Assembly (NCBI GenBank): GCA_913060875.1
Contig: CAJXSL010000008.1
Span: forward strand, 124,001 to 188,000
Length of the DNA: 64,000 bases
Reading direction: 5' to 3'
Source: an uncultured Desulfobacteraceae bacterium
GTDB taxonomy: Bacteria > Desulfobacterota > Desulfobacteria > Desulfobacterales > UBA5852
Of the stretch, positions 1 to 7,766 are shown piece after piece. How positions within the stretch are numbered: position 1 is the first letter of the stretch; the number at the start of each line of letters is the position of its first letter. The notes under the pieces are model-generated. The model ran no database searches. It was not told where the DNA came from and saw nothing but the letters and a program-made list of their open reading frames with translations. A program made the position numbers and the translations under genes.

Positions 1-361
1 ATCGCGCGTGACGGTCCAGGGCGGCCCGGTGGTTGATCCAGGTCGACCAGACTTCCAGCCAGGCCTCGTTGCGCCAGTAGCAATCCGGATCGCCCCGGCC
101 TTTCAGTCGTTCAATATAATCGGTAAATTCTTCCTTACAGTTCTCGCAAAAGTGATAGGGTACCCGTTGGTCGTCCTGCTGGGGGCAGCCTCCCTTAGAG
201 CACGCGCCGGGGGTGGGCCGGCCGCATTTTTCGCACTCGATCGCACAGCACGACCGCTGGAAAACATTCTCAACGGCCCGCTGCCTGCGCTCATCGAGAA
301 AAGCATCTTTCTTGAGTTTGGCGCGATCAAGCTTGTCGCATATGGAAATTATGTTGGTCAC
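1..361 (-). CDS. Cys-rich putative zinc-ribbon protein, C-terminus off the left edge
   Basis: The leftward frame is open from a GTG at 361 to the window edge, giving 120 visible residues. It carries ten Cys, among them CxxC pairs at about residues 43-46 and 72-75, a CC pair at 38-39 and a lone Cys at 94. That spacing suggests one or two zinc ribbons, or a metal-cluster site, followed by a Trp-rich segment (about 96-109). The frame stays open upstream of GTG361 with no better start, and no strong ribosome binding site is visible, so the N-terminus is uncertain. I do not recognise the family and assign no function. It runs divergently from the gene at 574. Confidence 0.55.
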   Translation of the reverse strand, partial: MTNIISICDKLDRAKLKKDAFLDERRQRAVENVFQRSCCAIECEKCGRPTPGACSKGGCPQQDDQRVPYHFCENCKEEFTDYIERLKGRGDPDCYWRNEAWLEVWSTWINHRAALDRHAR

Positions 362-573
362 GGGGCAACCAGGGTTTAACCTGTCCTTTAAATTGCAAAA
401 ACATAGCACCGCTCCAAATGCAATGTCAATTGAGAATGGGGGCCGGCATCATCAGCGCGCAGCCCTGTCTTGTCAATTCCAAGTGACCGTGATAATTTGC
501 CTAATTTTATACGAATTGGATCGTTTTAACCCGCGTGCGGGGTGAATCCCGCCCCGGGCCGCAAGGAGGCCGC
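362..573. promoter_or_regulatory. divergent intergenic region
   Basis: This stretch separates the leftward Cys-rich gene from the rightward MetE-like gene and should hold both promoters. It is AT-richer than its flanks in the middle (about 490-530). A GC-rich stretch and a strong AAGGAGG ribosome binding site at 563-569 precede the ATG at 574. I see no convincing sigma-70 or sigma-54 element. Confidence 0.3.
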
Positions 574-1650
574 ATGAATTCGTTCCGCCCCGATTGCCAT
601 CCCATCCTCATCGGCAGCCTGCCCGTGTCCGACCACCAGGAAGCGGTGGACATGGTGATGCAGGCAACCCCCCGGGTGCCGGTCTGGCCCCAGCTTCCGG
701 TTTACCCCCAGGAGGGCATGGTGCCCCAGTTTGCCCCGGGTATGCCCGGCCTTAAGCAGGAGGACGAGCGGGTTTACGTCGATCTTGGCGGGGATGCCTT
801 TGAAACCGAACTGGCGGCCTTTTACGAGGAATACCTGGCGGTGACGGAACTTTCCGCCCCGGTGGAAACCTCGCGGTTTCAGCTGGGCGAGGCCTATGCC
901 GGCGGGTTTTATGAACTCAAGGCCCGGGTTCCGGCAATGGATCCCGCGCCGGTGGCGCTCAAAGGGCAGGTGACGGGCCCCATCACCTTCGGAATGGGCC
1001 TGAAGGACCACCAGGGCCGTGCTGTTTTCTACGATGCCAACGCCCGGGACGCGGCCGTCAAGCTTCTGGCCCTCAAGGCCGTCTACCAGGTGCGCGCCTT
1101 CAAGGATTACGGCTGTCCGGTGATTATTTTCCTGGACGAGCCGGCCCTGGCCGGCTACGGCTCCTCGGAAATGATCAGCATTTCGGCCGACGAGATTGCG
1201 GCCAGCCTCGGGGAGATCAATGACGCCATCCACAACGAAGGGGCGCTGGCCGGCATCCATGTCTGCGCCAATACGGATTGGGGGCTGATCCTGGGCACCC
1301 GGGTCGACATCGTCAATTTCGACACCTATTCTTATTTCGACCGTTTCCTGCTCTACGGCGAGCAGATCAAAACGTTTGTGACCCAAGGCGGCATCATCGC
1401 CTGGGGGCTGGTCCCCACGGGTTCGGCGGAAGCCCTCGAGGCTGCCACGGTGGAGTCCCTGGTCCGTCAATGGGAAGAGCAATGCCGCCAGCTGACGGCC
1501 CTGGGCATCGACCGGGATCAGCTCCTGTCCCAGTCCCTGATCAGCCCCAGTTGCGGGGTGGGCTCCCTCAGCCTGGCCCAGGCCAGCAAGGTGCTGGAGC
1601 TGACACGGGAGGTCTCCGCCCATATTCGGGGAGCGCTAACCGACCGTTGA
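574..1650 (+). CDS. core MetE/UROD-like methyltransferase family protein
   Basis: The 358-residue product has the TIM-barrel signature of the cobalamin-independent methionine synthase C-terminal and uroporphyrinogen decarboxylase superfamily. Visible motifs are GPIT (about 135-138), FLDEPAL near 187, an H-x-C pair at about 229-231 (IHVCANTD) and a late Cys at about 327 (SPSCGVGS). H-x-C plus a late Cys matches the zinc ligands of MetE. The position normally held by the third ligand Glu reads NFDTYSY, so the metal set may differ. It is far shorter than full MetE (about 750 residues) and resembles stand-alone core-MetE proteins that take methyl groups from corrinoid proteins. The start is set by AAGGAGG five bases before ATG574. 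The methyl donor and acceptor cannot be read from sequence. Confidence 0.75.
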   Translation: MNSFRPDCHPILIGSLPVSDHQEAVDMVMQATPRVPVWPQLPVYPQEGMVPQFAPGMPGLKQEDERVYVDLGGDAFETELAAFYEEYLAVTELSAPVETSRFQLGEAYAGGFYELKARVPAMDPAPVALKGQVTGPITFGMGLKDHQGRAVFYDANARDAAVKLLALKAVYQVRAFKDYGCPVIIFLDEPALAGYGSSEMISISADEIAASLGEINDAIHNEGALAGIHVCANTDWGLILGTRVDIVNFDTYSYFDRFLLYGEQIKTFVTQGGIIAWGLVPTGSAEALEAATVESLVRQWEEQCRQLTALGIDRDQLLSQSLISPSCGVGSLSLAQASKVLELTREVSAHIRGALTDR

Positions 1651-1732
1651 CCGCAACCGTTCTTACGCGATGCCCGGCGCGGGACAATGGGAAAACCAAA
1701 AGCCAAAAAAACGTATTAATGAAGGAAATCAT

Positions 1733-2584
1733 ATGACTGCAAATCCGCCTGCTGCCTTTACGGGGGCCAGTCGTTACGTGCTGGACGACGAGCTGGCCGC
1801 CATCGTGAACATTTCCATGGCCCTCGAAATGCCCCTGCTGCTCAAGGGCGAACCCGGGACCGGCAAGACCATGCTGGCCCACGCCATAGCCGAGAACCTG
1901 GGCATGCCCCTTATCGTCCTGAACGTCAAATCCAGCATGAAGCTGGTGGAGGCCCTTTATCAGTACGATACCCTGACGCGTTTGAATGACAGCCGTTTCG
2001 GGGATTCCCAGCGCGATGTCAGCGACATCGAAGCCTATATCAAGATGGGCAAGATCGGTCAGGCTTTTGTGGCCGATACCCGCACCGTTCTCCTGATCGA
2101 CGAGATCGACAAGGCCGACACGGATTTCCAGGACGACATGCTGGATGTGCTCGACCAGATGGAGTTCGATATCATCGAGATCGACAAGACCATCCAAACC
2201 CGGCACCGCCCCGTGATCATCGTGACCTCCAACGCCAAAAAGGATCTGTCCGATCCCTTTCTTGGGCGCTGCAATTTTCACCACATCGCCTTCCCGGACC
2301 CCAAGATGATGCGGAAGATCATCCATGTGCATTTCCCGGATATCGACAAGGCCCTGATGGATGCGGCCGTGGAAACCTTTTACCGCCTGCGGGAGCTGGA
2401 CAGTGTCGAAAAGCGCCCGGCCACCCGCGAACTGATCAACTGGATCCGAGCCCTGCGGGCCGACCCGGATTTCAAACCCAAGAATTTGTCCCGGGGCGAA
2501 GTGCCTTTTCTGGGGGTCCTGTTCAAAAAGAGCCAGGACTACCAGCGGGCCAGCAGTGTGGTGCATCGCCGGAAACTGTTCTGA
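1733..2584 (+). CDS. MoxR-family AAA+ ATPase
   Basis: A 283-residue AAA+ protein with Walker A GEPGTGKT (39-46), Walker B VLLIDEID (119-126) and a sensor-1 region VIIVTSNAKKDLSD. MoxR ATPases act as chaperones that insert cofactors or remodel protein complexes together with a VWA-domain partner, here encoded immediately downstream. The stop overlaps the next start (TGATG), so translation is probably coupled. The start at 1733 has a GAAGGAA ribosome binding site; an upstream in-frame ATG at 1670 lacks one. The client enzyme is unknown: no CO dehydrogenase or methanol dehydrogenase genes are nearby. Confidence 0.85.
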   Translation: MTANPPAAFTGASRYVLDDELAAIVNISMALEMPLLLKGEPGTGKTMLAHAIAENLGMPLIVLNVKSSMKLVEALYQYDTLTRLNDSRFGDSQRDVSDIEAYIKMGKIGQAFVADTRTVLLIDEIDKADTDFQDDMLDVLDQMEFDIIEIDKTIQTRHRPVIIVTSNAKKDLSDPFLGRCNFHHIAFPDPKMMRKIIHVHFPDIDKALMDAAVETFYRLRELDSVEKRPATRELINWIRALRADPDFKPKNLSRGEVPFLGVLFKKSQDYQRASSVVHRRKLF

Positions 2585-3780
2585 TGTTCATCGATTTTTT
2601 CTATTCCCTCAAAGACAACGGGGTGCCGGTCAGCCCCACCGCCTTTTTGACCCTGCACCGGGCCCTCAAGACCGGCCTGATTCGGTCCCTGAACGATTTC
2701 TACACGGCCGGCCGGGCCATCCTGGTGAAGAGCGAGCGCTTTTTCGACCGCTACGACCAGATTTTTGCCCACGCCTTCGAAGGGGCCGAACTGCCGGAGA
2801 TGGAGGGCCTGGAGCTGGACGAGATGGCCCGGGCCATGCTGGAGGAGTGGCTGCAGCACCCCAAGGAGCTGGCCGACGCCCTGGGCATCGACGAGGAACA
2901 GCTCCAGCGCCTGACCCCGGAAGAGCTGCTGGAATACTTCAAGGAGCGCCTCAAGGACCAGGACGGGGAGCACCACGGCGGCAATCGCTGGATCGGCACC
3001 GGCGGCACATCCCCGGTGGGGCATTCCGGCTATCATCCGGGCGGGATGCGGGTGGGGGGTGTGTCCCGCAACAAGTCAGCGGTCAAAGTGGCCCTGGATC
3101 GCCGCTACCGGGACTACTCCCTGAGCGGCCCGCTGCGGGCGTCCATGATGAACGAAGCCCTCAAGCGCCTGCGCCACCTGGTGCCGTCGGGCCCCCGCGA
3201 CCAGGTCAATGTGGATGAAACCATCTACCAGACCATGAAAAACGCCGGGGAGATCGAGATCGTTTTCGACCGGGACCTGAAAGACCGCCTCAAGGTGATC
3301 CTGGCCATCGACAACGGCGGATGGTCCATGGACCCCTATGTCAAGATGGTCCAGACGCTTTTCGACTACGCCCGGGCCCAGTTCAAGGACCTCAAGACCT
3401 TTTTTTTCCACAACACGATTTACGACGCCCTGTGGAAAGACCCGACCCGCTACAAGCAGCCGGTGCGGCTGGAGGAATTCGCCCGCTACGACCCGGCCAC
3501 CCGTTTGATCCTGGTGGGCGATGCCAGTATGGCCCCCTATGAGCTCATGGCCCGGGAGGGATCCATCTATATCCAGGAGCGCAGCGGCGACCCCAGCCTG
3601 CGCCGCCTCCAAATGCTGGCCGAAACGTTTGATAAGGCGGTCTGGCTCAACCCCGTGCCCCAGGCCCGCTGGAACTACACCCAGACCATCAATGTCATCG
3701 GGGACATCTTTCCCATGTTTGAGTTGTCCATTGATGGGATCGAAGCAATGGTCACCCACCTCACTTCCAAAAAGCCCTAA
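2584..3780 (+). CDS. CoxE-like VWA-domain protein, partner of MoxR
   Basis: A 398-residue protein. The N-terminal half is helical and acidic (about 60-125), followed by a Gly/His-rich linker (128-162) and a VWA domain from about residue 225. The metal-ion-dependent adhesion site, usually D-x-S-x-S, reads DNGGWS at 243-248, so the first Ser is replaced. Later VWA landmarks (FFFHNTIYDALW, LVGDASMAPYEL) are intact. It overlaps the MoxR stop by one base, and MoxR/CoxE pairs are a well-known functional unit in metalloenzyme maturation. Its last codons form one arm of the long inverted repeat at 3769-3890. Confidence 0.8.
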   Translation: MFIDFFYSLKDNGVPVSPTAFLTLHRALKTGLIRSLNDFYTAGRAILVKSERFFDRYDQIFAHAFEGAELPEMEGLELDEMARAMLEEWLQHPKELADALGIDEEQLQRLTPEELLEYFKERLKDQDGEHHGGNRWIGTGGTSPVGHSGYHPGGMRVGGVSRNKSAVKVALDRRYRDYSLSGPLRASMMNEALKRLRHLVPSGPRDQVNVDETIYQTMKNAGEIEIVFDRDLKDRLKVILAIDNGGWSMDPYVKMVQTLFDYARAQFKDLKTFFFHNTIYDALWKDPTRYKQPVRLEEFARYDPATRLILVGDASMAPYELMAREGSIYIQERSGDPSLRRLQMLAETFDKAVWLNPVPQARWNYTQTINVIGDIFPMFELSIDGIEAMVTHLTSKKP

Positions 3781-3890
3781 AACGCTCAATATCGGCGTTG
3801 TGCGGCGGCCTTCGTCGCTGCGGCGTACCTGGTGTACGCCTCACTCCTCAGGCCTTGCACGCCTTGATCTTGAGCGTTTTAGGGCTTTTT
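3769..3890. repeat. long hairpin element C, with perfect 21-bp outer arms
   Basis: The arms at 3769-3789 and 3870-3890 are perfect reverse complements. The left arm contains the final codons and stop of the VWA gene, so the right arm is an inverted copy of that gene's 3' end. The centre holds GGCGTAC and GTACGCC as a second inverted pair. The element could act as a bidirectional terminator between the VWA gene and the convergent TatD gene. It resembles the elements at 7356-7484 and 7495-7620. Confidence 0.8.
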
Positions 3891-3933
3891 GGGTAACGTG
3901 TTTCGTGCTGCGAACCGCCAGATATCGAGCCTA

Positions 3934-4719
3934 TTACGAATCCGTCACACCGAAAAGGCGGCAGGTGTTGCGCCAGGTGATGTCGGCCATGGCCTCCGGG
4001 GGGGTGTCGCGGATTTCGGCCACCTTGAGCAATACGGATTTGACGAAGGCCGGCTCGTTGCGGCGGGCGCGGTTGCGTTCCGGGGCCGGGGTGAGGTAGG
4101 GGGCGTCGGTTTCCACCAGCAGGCGGTCTTCGGGGATGTCGGGCACCAGGGCCCGCAGCTCCCGGCCGCGCTGTTTCATGGTGACGATCCCGGTGATGCC
4201 GATGTGCAGGCCGAGGTCGAGATAGGCCTCCATTTCCCGGCGGTTGCCGCTGAAGCAGTGGACCACACCCTGCAGGGACGGGAGGCGGGCGGCCTGCAGC
4301 ATCTCGAGAAAACGCCCCGCGCTGTCCCGTTCATGAAAAATGAGCGGCAGGCCGCGCTCCGCCGCCAGTGCCAGCTGGCGTTCGAACCATTTTTCCTGCA
4401 CATCCCGGGGGGAATACATCCGGTTGAAATCCAGGCCGATTTCGCCCCAGGCGCGGACCTTGTCGTTCCCGGCCAAATCGGCCAGAGCCTTCAGGACGTC
4501 GTCGCTGCACTGGGCGGCATCGTGGGGATGGACGCCCACGGCGGCATAGACGCCATCGTTGGTCTCGGCGATTTCGATGGCCCGCCGGGCGGTGGGAAGG
4601 TTGATCCCCACCACCATGAACCCTTGAACCCTGGTGTCCCGGGCCCGACGGAGGACCGCCTTGCGGTCCTGGTCATAGCTTTTATCGTCCAAATGGCAGT
4701 GACTGTCGAAGATGCGCAT
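3934..4719 (-). CDS. TatD-family metal-dependent hydrolase (DNase)
   Basis: The 261-residue product is a full-length TatD-type TIM barrel. It shows the N-terminal metal pair DSHCHLDD, the bridging Glu in GEIGLDF, His in IFHERDS and VHCFSG, and the C-terminal ETDAPYL Asp. Members are Mg-dependent 3'-5' exonucleases or related phosphoesterases in the cytoplasm. I chose the ATG at 4719 because MRIFDSHCH is the canonical N-terminus. An in-frame ATG six codons upstream is possible, and neither has a strong ribosome binding site. It converges on the VWA gene and stands alone. Confidence 0.88.
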   Translation of the reverse strand: MRIFDSHCHLDDKSYDQDRKAVLRRARDTRVQGFMVVGINLPTARRAIEIAETNDGVYAAVGVHPHDAAQCSDDVLKALADLAGNDKVRAWGEIGLDFNRMYSPRDVQEKWFERQLALAAERGLPLIFHERDSAGRFLEMLQAARLPSLQGVVHCFSGNRREMEAYLDLGLHIGITGIVTMKQRGRELRALVPDIPEDRLLVETDAPYLTPAPERNRARRNEPAFVKSVLLKVAEIRDTPPEAMADITWRNTCRLFGVTDS

Positions 4720-5035
4720 ATAAAAAGGCTTTCGCATTCGGGTTGAAAGAAACGCCAACGCCTTTACCATTGCCGGACAAAAAGATGCAAGGGCGCTTTT
4801 TGGGTTTGCATCAATATTGGGGTTGCCAAGAGGGCCGGCAAGCGCTAAAGTTACCATTTTTTTATGAGTTATGTTTCGTTTGGTGTCGTTTTCAAACGGC
4901 AACAGATGATGTCGATGGAAAGACAGGATAAACTTGGTTTTTGCAAGCCATCGCGATGGTTGCGATGGCTTCGGCATGCCTGAGATCGAGCCACCGCCGG
5001 GATTAGGGCGGTGCAAATTAGACGTGGAGGTCAAT
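4720..5035. promoter_or_regulatory. divergent region and nfn leader with 10-bp hairpin
   Basis: This region lies between the leftward TatD gene and rightward nfnA. A perfect inverted repeat (AAGCCATCGC / GCGATGGCTT, 7-base loop) at 4945-4971 lies about 65 bases upstream of the nfnA ATG and could be an operator or an mRNA leader hairpin. A T-rich run is present at 4857-4865. A GTGGAGG ribosome binding site at 5024-5030 sets the nfnA start. No gene is supported here. Confidence 0.4.
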
Positions 5036-5866
5036 ATGTTCAAGATTGTCAAAAGGGAAGAAATGTCGGAAGGCACGGTCATTCTCAATGAAATTGAAGC
5101 CCCCCTGATTGCCCGGAAAGCCAAACCGGGCCAGTTCGTGATCCTGAAAGCCACCGAAGATGGGGAGCGCATTCCCCTGACCATGGCCGAGACGGACCCG
5201 GAAAAGGGCACCATAACCATCATCTATATGGTGGTGGGCAAATCCACCGCGCTGTTTAAAACGCTGCAGGTCGGCGACGGCTACCAGGATGTCATCGGCC
5301 CCCTGGGGAAACCCACCCACCTCGAGAAAGTCGGTACGGTGGTGTGTGTCGGCGGCGGCACCGGTGTGGCCGTGCTGCACCCCATCACCCGGGCCCTCAA
5401 GGAAATCGGCAATCACGTGATCTGCATTATCGGCGCCCGTTCCAAGGACCTCTTGATCCTCGAAGACAAGATGCGGGACGCGTCCACAGAACTGCATGTC
5501 TGCACGGACGACGGTTCCTACGGTCATCACGGTTTTGTGACCGATGTGCTCAAGGACGTGCTGGAGAAGGAAGATGTCAAACTGGCGGTGGCCATCGGGC
5601 CGGTGCCCATGATGAAATTCGTCTCCCTGATCACCAAGGAAAAAGAGGTCAAAACCATCGTGAGCCTCAACCCCATAATGGTGGACGGCACCGGCATGTG
5701 CGGCGGCTGCCGGGTGAGCATCGGGGGCGAGAACAAGTTCGCCTGTGTCGACGGTCCGGAATTCGACGGCCATCAGGTGGATTACGATGAACTGATGAAA
5801 CGCCTGCAGGCCTATTGCGAAGACGAAAAAACCTGTCACAACGACTTTTGCCAGATGCAATCCTGA
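5036..5866 (+). CDS. nfnA: NfnA-like FAD/NAD-binding subunit with [2Fe-2S] motif
   Basis: A 276-residue ferredoxin-NADP reductase-like protein with a flavin-binding beta-barrel, a nucleotide-binding GGGTGVAVLHP segment and a C-terminal Cys set (MCGGC, then KFACVDGPEFDGHQVD) typical of the [2Fe-2S] site in dihydroorotate dehydrogenase electron-transfer and NfnA/SudB proteins. With the adjacent GltD-like subunit it should form the cytoplasmic NADH-dependent reduced ferredoxin:NADP+ oxidoreductase, which bifurcates electrons between NADPH, NAD+ and ferredoxin. The start has a GGAGG site six bases upstream. The paired subunits rule out a simple PyrK assignment, though the near-identical sulfide dehydrogenase SudAB cannot be excluded. 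Confidence 0.88.
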   Translation: MFKIVKREEMSEGTVILNEIEAPLIARKAKPGQFVILKATEDGERIPLTMAETDPEKGTITIIYMVVGKSTALFKTLQVGDGYQDVIGPLGKPTHLEKVGTVVCVGGGTGVAVLHPITRALKEIGNHVICIIGARSKDLLILEDKMRDASTELHVCTDDGSYGHHGFVTDVLKDVLEKEDVKLAVAIGPVPMMKFVSLITKEKEVKTIVSLNPIMVDGTGMCGGCRVSIGGENKFACVDGPEFDGHQVDYDELMKRLQAYCEDEKTCHNDFCQMQS

Positions 5867-5927
5867 TAAGCGAATCGATTTGCACCCTATGCGTTGTATT
5901 TTCTATTGATAGTGGAGGACTGAAATC

Positions 5928-7349
5928 ATGTCGACCCAACCCGATAAGAAAGCCAAGAAAAAACCGATTCAGCGGGTAGCCATGCCCGAACAGGCACCGG
6001 AGATCCGCCGTCGCAATTTCGAAGAAGTCCCTCTGGGATACACGCCGGAAATGGCCATGGAAGAGGCTTCGCGCTGCTTGCAGTGCAAGAAGCCGGCCTG
6101 TGTCGAAGGCTGCCCCGTCAACGTGGACATCCCGGGATTCATCAAACTGATCAAGGAAGGGGATTTTACCGGGGCCGCCCGTAATCTGTGGACCCGGAAC
6201 GCCCTGCCGGCGGTTTGCGGCCGGGTGTGCCCCCAGGAAATCCAGTGCGAGGGGCATTGCATCGTGGGCAAAAAAGGCGCCCCCGTGGCCATTGGCAACC
6301 TGGAGCGGTTTGCCGCCGATTACGAACGGGAACAAGGCTCCGGCGCCCTGCCGCCCAAGGCCGAATCTACCGGCAAAAAGGTGGCGGTGGTGGGATCCGG
6401 TCCGTCGGCCCTGACCGTGGCCGGCGACCTGGTGGTCAAGGGCCATGACGTGACCGTTCTCGAAGCCTTTCACAAACCCGGCGGCGTCCTGGTTTACGGC
6501 ATTCCGGAATTCCGTCTGCCCAAGGCCATCGTCGCCCAGGAGATCGACTTCCTGGCGCGCCAGGGGGCCAATGTGGAGTGCAACCAGGTGGTGGGCCGCA
6601 CCGTGAGCATCGATGAACTGTTCGAAGACGGCTATGATGCCGTTTATCTGGGCGTAGGGGCCGGTTTGCCCCGCTTCCTGAACGTGCCGGGCGAGAACCT
6701 GATCGGCATCCTGTCGGCCAACGAATACCTGACCCGGGCCAACCTGATGAAGGCCTACCTTTTCCCCAAAGTGGATACACCGATCCCCCATGGTAAGAAT
6801 GTGGTGGTGCTCGGCGCCGGCAACGTGGCCATGGACTCCGCCCGCACCGCCATGCGTCTCGGTGCGGAAAGCGTCAAGATTGTCTATCGCCGCTCCCGTG
6901 ATGAGATGCCGGCCCGGAACGCGGAGATTCACCATGCCGAAGAAGAAGGCATCGAGATGTTTCTCCTGACCGCACCCACCAAATTTGTCGGGGATGAAAA
7001 CGGTCGCCTGACCGGTATGGAATGCCTCCAGATGGAACTGGGCGAGCCGGACGAGTCCGGTCGGCGGCGCCCGGTGGCCAAAGAGGGCTCGGAATTCCAC
7101 ATGGATTGCGACCTGGCCATCATTGCCGTCGGATCCGGGGCCAACCCCCTGTTGACCCAGTCCACACCGGATCTCTCACTGAACAAGTGGGGCTATATCA
7201 TGGCGGACCAGGAAACCGGCAAGACCAGCAAGAAAGGGGTCTGGGCCGGGGGTGACATCGTCACCGGGGCCGCCACCGTCATCCTGGCCATGGGGGCCGG
7301 AAGGAAGGCGGCGGATTCGATTCATGACTATCTGACCTGGGGCTGGTGA
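5928..7349 (+). CDS. nfnB: NfnB / GltD-like flavoprotein subunit
   Basis: A 473-residue protein with two N-terminal Cys clusters (CLQCKKPACVEGCP and CGRVCPQEIQCEGHC) that bind [4Fe-4S] centres. They are followed by a FAD-binding GSGPSALTVAGDL fold, an NADP-binding GAGNVAMDSARTAMRLG segment and a C-terminal GGDIVTGAATVILAMGAGRKAA. The length matches the glutamate synthase small subunit and NfnB. Being 61 bases downstream of nfnA, in the same direction and without a large GltB subunit nearby, it is better read as NfnB than GltD. Its stop codon lies inside a rho-independent terminator hairpin. Confidence 0.88.
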   Translation: MSTQPDKKAKKKPIQRVAMPEQAPEIRRRNFEEVPLGYTPEMAMEEASRCLQCKKPACVEGCPVNVDIPGFIKLIKEGDFTGAARNLWTRNALPAVCGRVCPQEIQCEGHCIVGKKGAPVAIGNLERFAADYEREQGSGALPPKAESTGKKVAVVGSGPSALTVAGDLVVKGHDVTVLEAFHKPGGVLVYGIPEFRLPKAIVAQEIDFLARQGANVECNQVVGRTVSIDELFEDGYDAVYLGVGAGLPRFLNVPGENLIGILSANEYLTRANLMKAYLFPKVDTPIPHGKNVVVLGAGNVAMDSARTAMRLGAESVKIVYRRSRDEMPARNAEIHHAEEEGIEMFLLTAPTKFVGDENGRLTGMECLQMELGEPDESGRRRPVAKEGSEFHMDCDLAIIAVGSGANPLLTQSTPDLSLNKWGYIMADQETGKTSKKGVWAGGDIVTGAATVILAMGAGRKAADSIHDYLTWGW

Positions 7350-7374
7350 TGCCCCGTTGGAAGGGGCATCTTTT
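7348..7374 (+). terminator. rho-independent terminator of nfnAB
   Basis: GATGCCCC pairs with GGGGCATC across a 7-base loop and is followed by TTTT. The hairpin begins within the nfnB stop codon. Confidence 0.8.
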
Positions 7375-7484
7375 GCTTCCTGTCGGCGTTCTCGGCACCT
7401 GGCCATCCTCGACGTAGCGCAGCTACGCCTGCGGTGTCCAGTCACCTGCGGCCTTGACATAAAGCAAAATCTACCCCTTCCAAT
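7356..7484. repeat. long hairpin element A
   Basis: Imperfect inverted repeat of about 129 bases. Outer arms TTGGAAGGGG...TTTTGCTT on the left are mirrored on the right, and the centre is ACGTAGC-GCA-GCTACG. It is tandem to element B and shares its outer arm pattern (TTG-AGGGG-N4-TTTTG) and core phrases. It overlaps the nfnB terminator. Confidence 0.65.
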
Positions 7485-7494
7485 CAGGCCATCT

Positions 7495-7620
7495 GTTGCA
7501 GGGGCGCTTTTTGGCCCCTGCCGGCGTTCTCGCCTCCTGAGCGTCCTCGGCGTAGCGAACTACGCCTGCGGTGCTCAGTCGACTGCGGCCTTGGCAGAGA
7601 CCAAAATTCACCCCTTCCAG
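7495..7620. repeat. long hairpin element B
   Basis: Second, tandem copy of the hairpin family. Centre GGCGTAG-CGAA-CTACGCC, inner pairs CTGAGC/GCTCAG and CTGCC/GGCAG, outer arms again containing the AGGGG and TTTTGG pattern. It lies between nfnB and the convergent molybdoenzyme gene. No protein is encoded. Confidence 0.65.
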
Positions 7621-7709
7621 CGCAAGACACCTGGTTTTGTGGGAGGACTTGAGACGAGGGCACAACGCCGATATCGGGCGAAAAAACTTTTTTGAGATAG
7701 CTTCTAAAT

Positions 7710-7745
7710 AAACAAGCCGCCCGGCCATGGCCAGGCGGCTTGTTT
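7710..7745. terminator. strong bidirectional terminator
   Basis: AAACAAGCCGCC and GGCGGCTTGTTT form a 12-bp perfect stem closing a further GG-CC pair around CCATGG. On the leftward strand it is followed by TTTATTT, 22 bases after the molybdoenzyme stop, so it should end that operon. Confidence 0.8.
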
Positions 7746-7766
7746 CTCAGGGAAGACAAATGGACG

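Noticed and set aside
526-1623. Long leftward frame opposite the MetE-like gene
   Set aside because: It is the mirror of a GC-rich coding gene, rich in Gly/His/Arg, with no ribosome binding site or family motif; the rightward frame has clear catalytic motifs.
5667-7100. 477-codon leftward frame opposite nfnAB
   Set aside because: Spans two real genes on the other strand, no start signal, no recognisable domain.
5036-7349. Assignment as glutamate synthase with dihydroorotate dehydrogenase subunit
   Set aside because: No GltB or PyrD gene is adjacent, and the subunit pair and order match NfnAB.
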